Origin: Byssochlamys sp. IMV 00236 | Lineage: Eukaryota; Ascomycota; Eurotiomycetes; Eurotiales; Thermoascaceae | DNA length: 19,744 nt | Direction: 5' to 3' | NCBI GenBank assembly: GCA_001931875.2 | Contig: MSJH02000596.1 | Location: 1 to 19,744 of the forward strand | Shown here: in pieces, positions 9,101 through 18,921 of the stretch | Numbering within the stretch: the stretch's first letter is position 1 | Layout: the number at the start of each line of letters is the position of its first letter | Translations under genes and position numbers: made by a program | Notes under the pieces: generated by a model | Databases searched by the model: none | Told to the model about the DNA's origin: nothing | What the model saw: only the letters and a program-made list of their open reading frames with translations

Positions 9101-10356
9101 AACGCCTCTCGTAGAGACTCTGCTCTTGTTAGCTCAGCTGAAAAACCAGATGATATAGAAGAACAAGAAGAAGAAGAAGATAATGGCTTTGGTAATGTTG
9201 CTATTCAAGTTCCTAGAGAGGTTATCGCTACATCTATTCAAACTGTCGAAAAGGAACGTGCTCTTCCAGATTTGGCTGATGGTCCTTCTATTGTATTTGA
9301 TCAGGAGCCTGAAGAGCAAGTGTGGAGTGAAAACAATATTCCTCAACGTCCTTCTAATCCTCCACCAGCAGCACTATTGAACAGAGCTGTATCACCTAAT
9401 AGATTGAGCAAGGGCAAGATGCCCGAAACAGAAGGTGAACCTCAACAGTCTTTACATAGAGGCGCTGCTAGCATGTCTAGTTTATCTACTGCCAATACCA
9501 ATGAACAGCTGCATTCTATTGCCTCATCACACTTTGACAATCGCAGTACGAACGCAACGGACCCATTGATGATCAGCTTGATCACAAAGACCATGATTGG
9601 TGACTGGCTATGGAAGTACACGAGAAACGCCATGGGTGGCGGTATCTCAGAAAAGAGACATCAACGCTACTTCTGGATTCATCCCTATACCCGTACACTT
9701 TATTGGTCCAATAAGGCACCTGGAGTCGACGGTACTGAAACCAAAGCAAAGAGTGGTAAGTGAAATAATGAGCATAAAAGAGGTGAGATAAAGCTGATCT
9801 TTTTGTGTGATAGCACTTATTGAAAATATTACGGTCGTACCTGATTATTCCACGACTCCTAGCGGATTGCCTAATGTCAGTCTGTTGATTCAGACAAGCC
9901 ATCGTCAACTCAAGTTGACTGCTCCTACTCTTGAAAAGCACGATACCTGGTTTGAGGTAATTCATCTTTTATTATATAAAACATTATAATAACTCCTTTA
10001 TGTAGTCTATATCACACTTGCTTGTACGTAACAACGAATTAAGCTCTGGATCAGTTGGGGACAATAGACCTAATAATACCAACAATGTCAAATCTGTATC
10101 AAGTGGTGCAAGTGGCTCAATATTAGAAAGACCTAGCTTCCGTCGATTACATGACATGTTTTATCAGCCCTCAACGAGTACAGCTACTGCAACATATGGA
10201 ACAGAGAATACAGCCAATGGTGACTATGAAGACGAACCACTGGAAGATGTTCGTATGTGTTGCAATGGTAAACATCATGTCTCCAAATTGGAACGAGAGC
10301 ATAACCATCGTCAATACCGTAAACGCACAAGTCGTATACCAAATCAACAACATTAA
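6150..10356 (+). CDS. Num1/Mcp5/ApsA-like cortical anchor: coiled coil, QT-motif array, PH domain
   Basis: Large peripheral membrane protein of the fungal Num1 (budding yeast), Mcp5 (fission yeast) and ApsA (Aspergillus) family. These hold dynein, and in yeast mitochondria, at the cell cortex to position nuclei and mitochondria. Exons 6150-6518, 6584-6938, 7002-9755, 9814-9956 and 10006-10356 sum to 3972 nt (1323 residues). Residues 1-45 are Ser/Pro/Thr-rich. Residues about 45-125 and 185-340 are heptad-rich coiled coil and include DIEFATEIGQGLLLEV, resembling the family's N-terminal domain. Residues 340-600 are Ser-rich and disordered, with a basic patch. An Ala/Gly hydrophobic stretch lies at 604-622. 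Residues 630-795 carry the Q-T array. A second Ala-rich helix lies at 920-938. The PH domain, about 1106-1215, starts MIGDWLWKYTR and contains RYFWIHPYTRTLYWS, LKLTAPT and DTWFE, the family signature, split by two introns. Orthology is inferred from the two-ended architecture. Confidence 0.92.
8165..8655 (+). other. Region encoding a tandem array of x-[IVT]-Q-T motifs (candidate LC8 ladder)
   Basis: Within the Num1-like protein, Q-T motifs have their Gln at residues 632, 645, 657, 676, 691, 707, 722, 734, 746, 757 and 780. Two degenerate copies lie at 769 (VQH) and 792 (VQY), and one isolated copy at 988 (SIQTV). The residue before Gln is always Ile, Val or Thr, and the residue after is Thr in all canonical copies, usually followed by Glu or Asp. 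Spacing is 11-19 residues in an acidic, Ser/Thr-rich, presumably disordered chain. This matches the core of the dynein light chain LC8 recognition motif ([IVT]QT) and the multivalent spacing known from Nup159, Pac11 and ASCIZ. Binding itself is inference. Confidence 0.7.
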
Positions 10357-10506
10357 TTTATCCATTCAAACAATAATCATTCCTTTCTTTTATTACTAGA
10401 CTTTGCAAACACACACACATATATCTTTAATAACAACTGTAATGAGTATTATTATTCAAAAAAAACCTTCCCTCTTCTTTGCAAAATAAAAACCTATTTT
10501 ATTTTT
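10357..10506. terminator. Shared 3' flank of Num1-like and complex I genes
   Basis: Only 150 bp separate the two convergent stop codons. A plus-strand AATAAA at 10485-10490 is the best poly(A) signal for the Num1-like transcript and lies about 17 bp from the opposing stop. The two mRNAs may therefore overlap at their 3' ends. A short CA repeat is present at 10410-10420. Confidence 0.5.
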
Positions 10507-11103
10507 TTAAGCTTCAGTGTATTTTGAGGTATCAACTCCGTGGTTGTTGTGATTAGCAAAGTTGAACCATGGGATGGCACCTATTGATAATATAATGAAT
10601 ATACTTCTCTTTTGTATTTCCCTAATATTTACCAAACTTCAATTGTGAATATCTGGAGGTTCTGGCAGAGGTATCCTGAATGTGTTCAGGCATGTAGCTA
10701 TCTCCATACAATGCTTTTCCTTCCTTTAAGCGTTGAGCCATTTCAGCTTTATCCTTGGCAATTTCAGCAGCATTTTCAGTCCAACCCCAGAAACGGACTA
10801 ATGTATAGATTATTATTAAACATGGTACTAATGTCTTTACTCTAACTTACAGCTACTACATTGGTAAGCATACAAAAAGCCACCGACAGCACCGAATACG
10901 GTAGCAAGACGAAGAGGCATGCGCAAGCTACGAGCTGATCCAACAGGGTTCATTTTCTCCATTCCTAATAACAAGGCAGGGGCAGCAGCAGTACCAGCTG
11001 CCCATGCAGCATAATCTGAAGGTCTAAAGTAGCTAACAACACGGGAGAAGTGAGGATCTGTATCAATAACAGGATAAGGTTGGTTGAATTCTTTGACTGG
11101 CAT
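10507..11103 (-). CDS. NADH:ubiquinone oxidoreductase (complex I) 21 kDa accessory subunit
   Basis: Accessory subunit of mitochondrial respiratory complex I, of the fungal 21 kDa family (Neurospora nuo-21 type). Exons on the minus strand are 11103-10851, 10797-10633 and 10580-10507, summing to 492 nt and 163 residues, close to the family's size. The N-terminal half has the typical start MPVKEFNQPYPVIDTDPHF and RPSDYAAWA. It is followed by a hydrophobic Ala/Gly segment (about residues 33-48) and GAVGGFLYAYQ (about 70-80), a probable membrane-associated pair. The C-terminal half begins FRFWGWTENAAEI across the first splice junction, then holds a charged helix and a C-terminus rich in Asn/His. 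Those two halves correspond to the family's N- and C-terminal domains. Introns are 53 and 52 nt. Convergent with the Num1-like gene. Confidence 0.92.
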
Positions 11104-11381
11104 ATTAGGCTGTTTTATAAATGTGTGTGTGTATGTGTATGATTAAAGTTGAATTGTAAAATAAAGTTGAAATTATAATAAACTGATTAGCTATTCTTCT
11201 TCTTTTTCTAGGCCTCCTTTTTTTTTGTTTATGTTCAATATTTGACAAATGTCAAATCACTTACAAGTTTATTAGTTCAGCAACCACACTGAAAAAAAGT
11301 TCTTTTTTTATTGATATCTCTCGTTTTTGAAACTCACAAAGAGCAAGGCTCCAAAAATGGAAATGTGACGTCGCCTCTAAT
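11104..11381. promoter_or_regulatory. Promoter region of the complex I gene
   Basis: A 278-bp spacer between the AARSD1-type stop and the complex I start, both genes on the minus strand. It holds a GT-rich stretch (11122-11139) just upstream of the ATG and T-rich runs at 11219-11227 and 11304-11310. No firm TATA box or gene seen. Confidence 0.45.
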
Positions 11382-12696
11382 TTAAAATGCAGATGACACG
11401 GCTGACTGCAGTTTGTCAATCTCGCTCCAGCTTTGAGCTCGTCCCTGCCATCGACCCTTGCCACCACCTTTGACACCGCTCAGGGTGGAAGTGATGATCT
11501 TGCCTATCTTTTGTACTAGATCATTATCGCTTCCTGTAACAATAATAGGTCCACCCTGTTTCTTATCTCCTGCTGCCAGGATGACGACCTTTTGATCATG
11601 TTCATCTATTAGTTTTCTATCTTTGATGATATTGGCAACCATGCTCAAAAAGTCCATGTCGCCTTCTTCTTTGTACACTATAGCATATTGATTCTCTTTC
11701 AAGGCTTCACTCACTTCATCAGCTGTATATTTAGCCAATGATTCCAATAGTCGCTTAGCCCTCTTCATATGATCTCGACTCTGCTGTTGTATCTTTTGTA
11801 CGTTTTCGATAAAGCTTTCCTGTGGTCCTGACAGGAGGTTGGTCAGACGACGAGTGATGGTATAGCTAGCATCCAAGAAATCAAGGACACGTTGTCCGAA
11901 CAGAAAGAAGATACGCACGTTTCCTCCTCTGACATTTTCGGTGTGAAGGAGCTTCATTGATTGAAGTTGACCAAGACGAGAGACATGAGTGCCGCAGCAA
12001 GGATTTAAGTCAAGACCCTTGATTTCAATTGTGCGGATAACACCACCACCTGTGTAATCATCTGGTAAACTATCAGGTTTGTTGTCTTCATCATGCTCTT
12101 GTACATGGACTATCACTGGCGCATCCTCAAGAATGAGTCGATTGACTGCCTTTTCCACAGAGTTGAGTAGCTCGGGAGTTATCTTTACTGCTTGCTTGCC
12201 TGCAGGAACCTCAACGTAGCTGTATTTCTTGCCAAGGTTCCAACACAATGTATCGAGATTATACGGTTCCCTTTCGAGAACTGCACTTAATAAATGCTGA
12301 CCACTGTGCTGTTGGATATGATCCCAACGAAGGTCCCAATCAACTTTAACATGAACCGTTTTTCCTACCTCCACTGGTGCCTTAGTCAAATGAACATGAG
12401 CAAGTCCTCGACGCTCAACTTGAAATACTTGAACATTGTCTATGAAACCAGTATCTGAGGGTTGTCCACCGCCTTCGGGGAACAAGACTTAAAAAATAAT
12501 GTTGGCTAATGAAAAACTCTTGTATTCTGTGTGATCTACCTGTGTCTTGTAGCTTAATCTCATAAAACCCATGCTTATTAGGTCTATCTGTGCATTCAAT
12601 ACACACGGTTGACAGTTCCTGAGCAAAAGTGTCTTTTTGACAAGCAATGAGTCCCACAGGAATCTGAGCTGATGAGTGTTTATTGTTGTCTGACAT
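11382..12696 (-). CDS. AARSD1: Alanyl-tRNA editing protein, AARSD1/AlaX type
   Basis: Free-standing trans-editing enzyme that hydrolyses mischarged Ser-tRNA(Ala), backing up alanyl-tRNA synthetase. Two exons on the minus strand, 12696-12540 and 12487-11382, sum to 1263 nt and 420 residues, close to the 412 of human AARSD1. The 52-nt intron falls just before the conserved LFPEGGGQPSDTG. Zinc-binding editing motifs are intact: HxxxH at His109/His113 (HIQQHSGQH) and CxxxH at Cys216/His220 (NPCCGTHV). The C-terminal part (about residues 260-420) resembles the DHHA1 domain, ending with a Gly-rich GGGKGRWQG stretch. There is no aminoacylation domain, which separates it from alanyl-tRNA synthetase itself. 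The start is 38 bp from the stop of the upstream Mei2-like gene, so the promoter must be minimal or lie inside that gene's 3' end. Confidence 0.95.
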
Positions 12697-12734
12697 AACA
12701 AATAAAGGGAGAAAAAAAGCAAAGGGGAAAAAAA

Positions 12735-14611
12735 TTATCTTGACTTTTTTGTACTACCACTACTGCCAGATTGATAACGATATTGTCTCTTCTGATAAGC
12801 AGCATTTGGCTTGGGGAATGGTTGTTCTTGGCCTTGAAGAGAACCAAATGAGTAGAATATCTTGGGTTGATAGGCCTCTTCTTCTGCCATGACATGCGAA
12901 TTTCTAAATTTTTGAATTAATGCTTCTTTGCCTTGCACAGCCGCATAAGATATAGAAAGTCTCTTTTCAGAATTAAACATGGTCCTATCTTACGTAATCG
13001 TTTAGTGTGTGCCTCTCCCTTTTTCTTCTGTCATTTATATGAATATAAATTACCATTTTTTGCCCATTTTCTTTCCTGCCAATGTTACCACAGATCTACA
13101 AGAATAAAAGCATAAGTAAAGTCTACATATGCATGATTGAGACCACATACTTGGGATCTATAAAGTTGATAAACGCGTATCCAACATTACAATGATTTCT
13201 AAAATCCATGCGTAAATACAAAAAATCATAGGTGTTTTTGTGTGTCTCATCCAACATGTCCTTTAGCATTTTCTAATAAAAATCTCATCTTAGTCATAAC
13301 TTTATACGAAATAACATACTATAAATTACCTGGGTATACTTGTTTGGAATATTTCTAATCATAAATGTCGTTCTCTTATCCTGACCTGTACATACAAAGA
13401 GAGATTATAAAGGAAGGGTGGTTTTATCAAAAGTGCATTGCCTTTACCTGATCTAATTTTCTCAATGGCTATTTCTTTGACGCAGGGTTTTGACAAAGAT
13501 TCTCTTGAACTGACTTCATGTCCTCCATATTCTTCACATTTTGATATAGATAATAACGAAGTTTCTGTCTCTAGCGGTTCCGTGGTATGTTTGCTATGTA
13601 CCAAGTTACTATTGTCTGTTGACGTAGAAGCAACTGAAAATAAACTGAATTCACTATTGCTCTTTGGTAGTTCTTGATTGACTTTTGCTTGTCCTTTAGT
13701 GTCTCCACAAGGAGTTTTTGCAACAATATTAGACCATGTAACTACAGGAGAGTTTGGTTTGACAGGTGGGCTGATATTAAACCAACGGCAATCACAAACA
13801 AACTCTTTGGCTATGCTTTCATAAACATGAAACGTTATTTTCTAAAAGAAATAATAATTAGAGTCAAGGTTCCTTTTCTTATAGCATTGAACAACTTACG
13901 TCATATTCATTTATATTTATTCTATTATATAGCTTCGAGATAGAGCGTTGATCGTGATATTCAAGCGCGACAATACGACAATAGGGATTCAACTTCATTT
14001 CTGAGATTGCATGAACAGATCCAAAGTACGACAAAAACTCCTACAAAGAGAAAGAGAGAGAGAGAGAGAGAAATACATCAAATTTATGTGTACTATTTAG
14101 CCTTTTTTTTTTTTTCTTTTTCTTCTTTACTATAGCATCGAAATCATCCAGTCTATCTGAAATTGTGCTGCGCATGGTAATAAATAAAGTTTCGTTCATA
14201 CTTTCGCCTATGAAGCAGGGCTTTATATAAAGTAATGTATAGTCAGAATACGTGGATTGCATTTCTGCTTTAGCTCTTTTGGCGTCTTTCAGATCAAAAA
14301 ACGAGACTATCGTAATTCCAGATGATACATAAGGATACACCATTTTTATATCGCCATACGACTAAGGTATGTGTTAATTTCATTTGACAAGAGTATATAG
14401 ACTCAAACCTTTAAGGTATCGAAAAGTTCCTGATCCAACACTAGGCGTTCAGGAGAGTATATGCCTACATGTCTCTGTGGCTCATCGCTTTGCACTAAAT
14501 TGATATTGACATCTGTACAAAGTGAATAGATGATTTTTTCTGCTTTTCCTTCTTCTTACCTGCTGAAAGGGATGAGTACGACGGTAACTTCCATACGGGA
14601 CATATTGACAT
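12735..14611 (-). CDS. mei2: Mei2-like RNA-binding protein with three RRMs
   Basis: RNA-binding protein of the Mei2 family; in fission yeast Mei2 switches cells into meiosis by acting with a non-coding RNA. Exons on the minus strand: 14611-14560, 14512-14409, 14361-14131, 14040-13900, 13841-13448, 13385-13330, 13272-13151, 13095-13054, 12984-12735. Total 1392 nt, 463 residues. RRM1 spans about residues 31-85 (HVGIY; SGITIVSFFDLKDAKRA), RRM2 about 110-180 (TLFIT; FGSVHAI), then a Ser-rich linker (about 200-305). The diagnostic C-terminal RRM3 (about 312-430) has TTFMIRNIPNKYTQKML, YDFLYLRMDF, NVGYAFINF, MFNSEKRLSISYA and ALIQKFRNS. RRM3 is very close to the family consensus while RRM1 and RRM2 are more diverged. 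The protein is much shorter than S. pombe Mei2 because the long N-terminal tail is missing. The ATG at 14609-14611 is chosen because only it joins exon 2 in frame; a nearby ATG in another frame fails. Its role in this organism is inferred. Confidence 0.92.
14052..14070. repeat. (AG)n microsatellite in Mei2-like intron 3
   Basis: About nine AG units lie inside the 90-nt intron (14041-14130), followed further on by a T13 run (14103-14115). On the coding strand the repeat is a (CT)n tract just upstream of the acceptor and would serve as the polypyrimidine tract. Confidence 0.8.
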
Positions 14612-14692
14612 TTGCTAGATAACAAAAATAGATAAAAAGAAAAAGAAAGAGAAATAAAAAAGGTTGTCTAAAAAAGGGCTCTTTTCTTTTAT

Positions 14693-16839
14693 TTACTTCA
14701 ACTGGTTCTGTAACCACAAATCAAAACTTCCATCGTTCGTATACATGGTTCCTAATGGATGTGATAAAGGTAAGAAAAAGCCACCTAGATTATCATAGTC
14801 TAGCTGACGATCATCAAAAGTAGGCGTCGTGTACTTGGCTAGATCATTCACCTGTCCCTCTTCTTCATGCTGTGATTCACTTTCAGTGGAGGTATGACTG
14901 GTCGTCGCTGGATCAAATAGAGGTGTCGTCCCCGATAGAGTGGTTTCAACAGAAGATGATGGAAAAGGGACTTGTTTTTCTTTTTGTGAACTATTAAATG
15001 CTACTTGCTGAAGAAGATGTAGATTATAAATCATAAAGTAGAACCTTTCAGTTATTCCCCAATATGTTTTGCATTCCTAAACAAGGACTTGTTAGACTAT
15101 TTTAAGGAGTTCTTTTTGTGTCTCTACATTTAAATAATAAAGATAGTCTTCTATATTTGAATTGTCTATTTGACCACCTATAAAGGATCGATCACTCACA
15201 ATGACAGTACCTGTCACATAGATCAGGTAGCCAATATAGCATGGTAAAAGGTCTGCTTTACAACGAATAGTTTTCAGGAGCAAACTCACGCGATTTGCTG
15301 CCTCAATGCATTTTCCTGCGCTTTGATGAACTGCCTTGATGAGCCCTTGATCTGTTTCTTTCTTAATTGAATTTATCATTACTAAAGCGGGTCGATTTAG
15401 TAATATAATAGTAGCATAGTGAATAAGGTGCATCTATATGAACAATGAATTCGATAATAAATCCTTAAAATACAATATATCATTTATACCACAAAGTATT
15501 GAGTCAGCTTGATAGGACTCATTCCTTTAAGTTTTTCTGCATTGGCAGGAGTGTCTCTTAGGTTAAAAGGCAGGTCATTTGGCCACGCGTCAAGAGTTTT
15601 ATCGTGTTTATAATAGTCTGATCCTTGTCTATAGTAACAGAGGGTATCCTGTGAGTGAAGTTGCCTGTTGATGGTGCGTACGATCATTCCTAATATTGCG
15701 TTTGCTTTTGAGATAAATGATTCTACTCCTATCTGTTCACGTTTTGCTTGGTTTTCAGGTAATCTAGGGTCCAGTGGCCAGACTTGAATATTTTCGGCCA
15801 TTTGAGTGAATGGGTCACGGATGACATGATAATGAATAAGCCTGCTACCGTCAAATGTCTCTTGATAAAAGTCATCGTTGGTTTCTATTATGCTAAGGTC
15901 TGTGGGCAGTAACAAGTTGTAATCTTCTATATAGAGTGACATGGGAGTTCCTGTACATGCACCACCATAGGTATCCATCATACTAGTCATCCAAAATGCT
16001 CTTCGTTCATATTCATATGTCATCCATTGCTCCACGCTGATGATTGTACCAGGACTTTCATCAAATAGTTTTTCCTTGTATAACCCCAATTCACATACCA
16101 TACGTACAGCTATAGTTGAATATAGCCAAGCTTTATATCCATTGAAATGACTTAGCTGATAAAGTGACAAGATAATAAGACCTTGTACATAATTAAAATC
16201 TACTTTGTCCAAGACGCTTGACATCATTTCATGTGCAGTTTCAGCAAATATATCGCTTTTACGTCTGATATCTTGCCTTGGAGAAAATCTAATCATTTGC
16301 ATTAACAACGGAGTTTATAATTGTTTTCTACATATTGTCACCTTGCAACTGTAGATAAAAGAGAGTACAACAAGAACCTGTCATATGTATTGTTCTTTAT
16401 TGACTCCTTCATTCTTTTGATATCAATGCACAATGGATAGATGGCAAACAGTTCAATGTAAAGATCAAAAATATGGTCAATAATCTCTTTACTAGGCAAC
16501 TGGTCTCTTTTTTCTTCTTCTTGTGGACAGGTGACCAACTGTTCCATTTTCTCCAGTCGCTTTTCTAGCATATTGATGTGGTCTTTTTTGGATATTTTTC
16601 TCTGTCTATCCTTCGCTGGCGAATAAGAACATGTTTGGTGTAGTCTAGTACATTTGTCACAACTTGGACGATGTCCATTGCATTTTGTCTTTTTTTATAA
16701 TTAGTTTCTGCTACGGAATTGCCCTTGCTTTTTTTTCTGTTCTTTATACTTTTTTACGTCTACAATTATCACAAGCTACAAGTCTTGCTCTTAATGTCGT
16801 AGGTGAATGACTATCTTGAATTATGTTGAAATCAGCCAT
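14693..16839 (-). CDS. Fungal Zn2Cys6 transcription factor with middle homology domain
   Basis: Nuclear DNA-binding regulator of the Gal4-type family. Exons on the minus strand: 16839-16750, 16688-16342, 16288-15490, 15433-15128, 15076-14693. They sum to 1926 nt and 641 residues. Six cysteines at residues 23, 26, 33, 40, 43 and 50 give C-x2-C-x6-C-x6-C-x2-C-x6-C. Intron 1 cuts the cluster between Lys30 and Thr31. A basic linker and a short Leu/Met heptad helix (MLEKRLEKMEQLV, about 68-80) follow, the usual dimerisation element. Residues about 95-350 resemble the fungal-specific regulatory domain (DHIFDLYIELFAIYPL; GYKAWLYSTIAVRMVCELGL; YERRAFWMTSMMDTY). The C-terminal 90 residues are Ser/Thr/Asp-rich and could be the activation region. 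Intron 4 is taken as 51 nt with a CTAAC branch site. Target genes cannot be predicted. Confidence 0.9.
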
Positions 16840-17002
16840 AAAAATGAATATTAAAAAAAGGGAAACCTTGCAATCTACTTGCTTATTTTTATTAAGTATC
16901 AGAAAATTTCTGTGGTTACAAGTCCAACTTGTCATTGATAAGAGAAACTCGTTGCTGCGCACATTAAAAGTAATTAAAGGTTTAATATGTACAGTTTATT
17001 TA
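16840..17002. promoter_or_regulatory. Short spacer carrying the Zn2Cys6 factor promoter
   Basis: Only 163 bp lie between the ProRS stop and the transcription factor start, both on the minus strand. AT-rich, with no obvious TATA box. It must contain the end of one transcript and the start of the next, unless transcripts overlap. Confidence 0.4.
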
Positions 17003-18921
17003 TTATTCTACAAGAAAGCCCTTTTCCAAGTCATCAAGACAAACTTCACTCTTTGTACTTTCTTGACACTGAACTCGCTCATGAAGTTCAACCAATGATT
17101 CATCTGTTAATGACTTTTGACCAACCACGATTGTAAAAGGATAGCCAATTAATTCAGCATCCTTCATTTTGGCACCAAAACCTGATCGACGATCATCAAT
17201 TACGATATCACCCTTAAAGGTCTTGTTCAGCTTATCATAGACTTTTTCTGCCATTTCCTTAAACTCAGCCTTTCGATCATCAGTTGGTATAATGCACACC
17301 TTGTATGGAGCTAAGCTTCTTGGCCAAACAATGCCTCTCTTATCATAACGTGCTTCAGCTACAGCAGCTAATAATCTAGTAATACCAATGCCATAACATC
17401 CCATTTCAGCAAATACTTTCTCACCATTGGGTTTACGATAGCCACAGTCAAGAGCACTGGAATATTTTGTACCCAAATAAAATGTGTGACCACATTCGAT
17501 TGCCTTGACACTCGAAAGTTCATTGTCGCAGGAGGTGCAATGATCTCCCTCTTTTGCTACTCTAAAATGATCGACAGGGTGTACTGTGATCTTGCTTGAT
17601 AAAGAATCAGTAGCAACATTTGAGATACTGTCATCCAAAAACAAATGAAGTTGAGAAACAAGAGTGCTAGATGGAATTTTCTTTAACACTTCTTCTGATA
17701 AAATCTTCATTTCAATAGTTGACACTTGTCCTAGCTGTTGCGTCTTTTTCAAGTGCTTGCTTAACTTTGTCTGCACTTTTAACAAATTGGCAGCTCGTCC
17801 AGGTGGTGTTAGTACTGCAGCATACCCTTGAATGCCCTCTTTGGCGTCATTAGGTTCGTAATAAGATACGACTGTGGCATCAATAGGAGTCTGGTTTAAT
17901 CTTACACTGCTCTTGATCAATGCTGTTACTGCGTTCTCTTTTGTCTCGTCAGATCGTTGATTGGTAGTAGCTAGTTTCCCAACAGCAAGTTCTTCATTCG
18001 CAGTGTAACCGCAGCTTGAACACGTTAATAACGTATCTTCGCCTACTTGAGAGACCAAATGGTATTCATGGGACTTTGATCCACCAATATTGCCACTATC
18101 TGCCTCTGCCTATAATAACTATTAACTTTTGCATAAAGTACAACATGTTAGCTTCTTACAACAACAAAAGGTACGCCGATTCTTGTAAAGATTCTCTTGT
18201 ATGCCTCTCTCACTTGCTCATACGTTTCAAAAGCAGCCTCTACACTGTCATCAAAAGAATAGAGGTCCTTCATAATGAATTCTCTGCCTCTTAAAAGACC
18301 TGCTCTTGGGCGCAACTCATCACGGTATTTTCGACCAATTTGATATAATCGAATGGGTAAATGCTTAGGTGATCGTATCTCATGAGCTACAAGACGGGTA
18401 ATTTCTTCTTCGTGCGTTGGTGCAAGAAGTAAATCGGATTCTTTTCTATCTTTTAAACGAAAGAACTTGTAGGTGTCAATAACTTTTCATTACTTCTTAA
18501 AGCGTCTTATACCTCGCCTGCTGCTCCATCCCATCTTCCAGTCTTTTTCCAGTCGTCAGGGTTCAGTAAAATAGGTAAAGACAACTTTTGACTGCCAATC
18601 GATCGCATCTCTTCATCGACGATCTGCTCAATTTTTTCAATTACTCGAAGTCCTAATGGCAGTAAAGAATATATTCCTGCTCCACTTTGTCGAATCATTC
18701 CTGATTGCAGTAAAAGAGCATGACTTTGTAAACTGTCACTGGTTGCCTTGTCTTTTGTCGAAGGCATAAAGTAGCTTGACAATCTGTTGCGTCCCTAAAT
18801 AATATATATCAATAAAGACAGAACAAAAGTATATTATATTTTTCTTTACATCAAAAGAGAAATGCCTTATCGTTTGATATTGAGTCCTGACTCTTGAACT
18901 CAAAAGGGCTTGTCTTAACAT
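17003..18921 (-). CDS. Mitochondrial prolyl-tRNA synthetase (bacterial type)
   Basis: Class II aminoacyl-tRNA synthetase charging mitochondrial tRNA(Pro); yeast counterpart AIM10, human PARS2. Exons on the minus strand 18921-18850, 18794-18513, 18465-18160 and 18109-17003 total 1767 nt and 588 residues. Residues 1-24 ([23 protein letters not shown] then D) are an Arg/Ser-rich, acid-free presequence. Motif 1 lies about 53-84 ([14 protein letters not shown]), the proline-binding THEE at 135-138, motif 2 about 166-182 ([12 protein letters not shown]) and motif 3 about 457-468 ([11 protein letters not shown]). The anticodon-binding domain fills the last ~110 residues. About 170 residues sit between the two Cys pairs (CSSCGY, CTSCDN), where bacterial enzymes hold the editing insertion; its sequence looks diverged and editing activity cannot be judged. 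An upstream in-frame ATG would add 12 hydrophobic residues; the downstream ATG gives the better presequence. Confidence 0.94.

Noticed and set aside
12697..12980. The terminal Mei2 exon as a separate short gene beginning at its own Met (MFNSEKRL)
   Set aside because: This is internal to the conserved RRM3 region. An in-phase acceptor at 12985-12986 joins it to the preceding exon with a Trp codon split as in the family.
14560..14602. Mei2-like start at the ATG reading MSRMEV
   Set aside because: That frame reaches a stop codon soon after joining exon 2. The ATG at 14609-14611 joins exon 2 in frame and leads into RRM1.
15092..15127. A 21-nt intron (GTCTAA to TTTAG) joining transcription factor exons 4 and 5
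   Set aside because: It is far too short for a spliceosomal intron. The alternative 51-nt intron keeps phase, has a CTAAC branch site and matches the sizes of the other introns.
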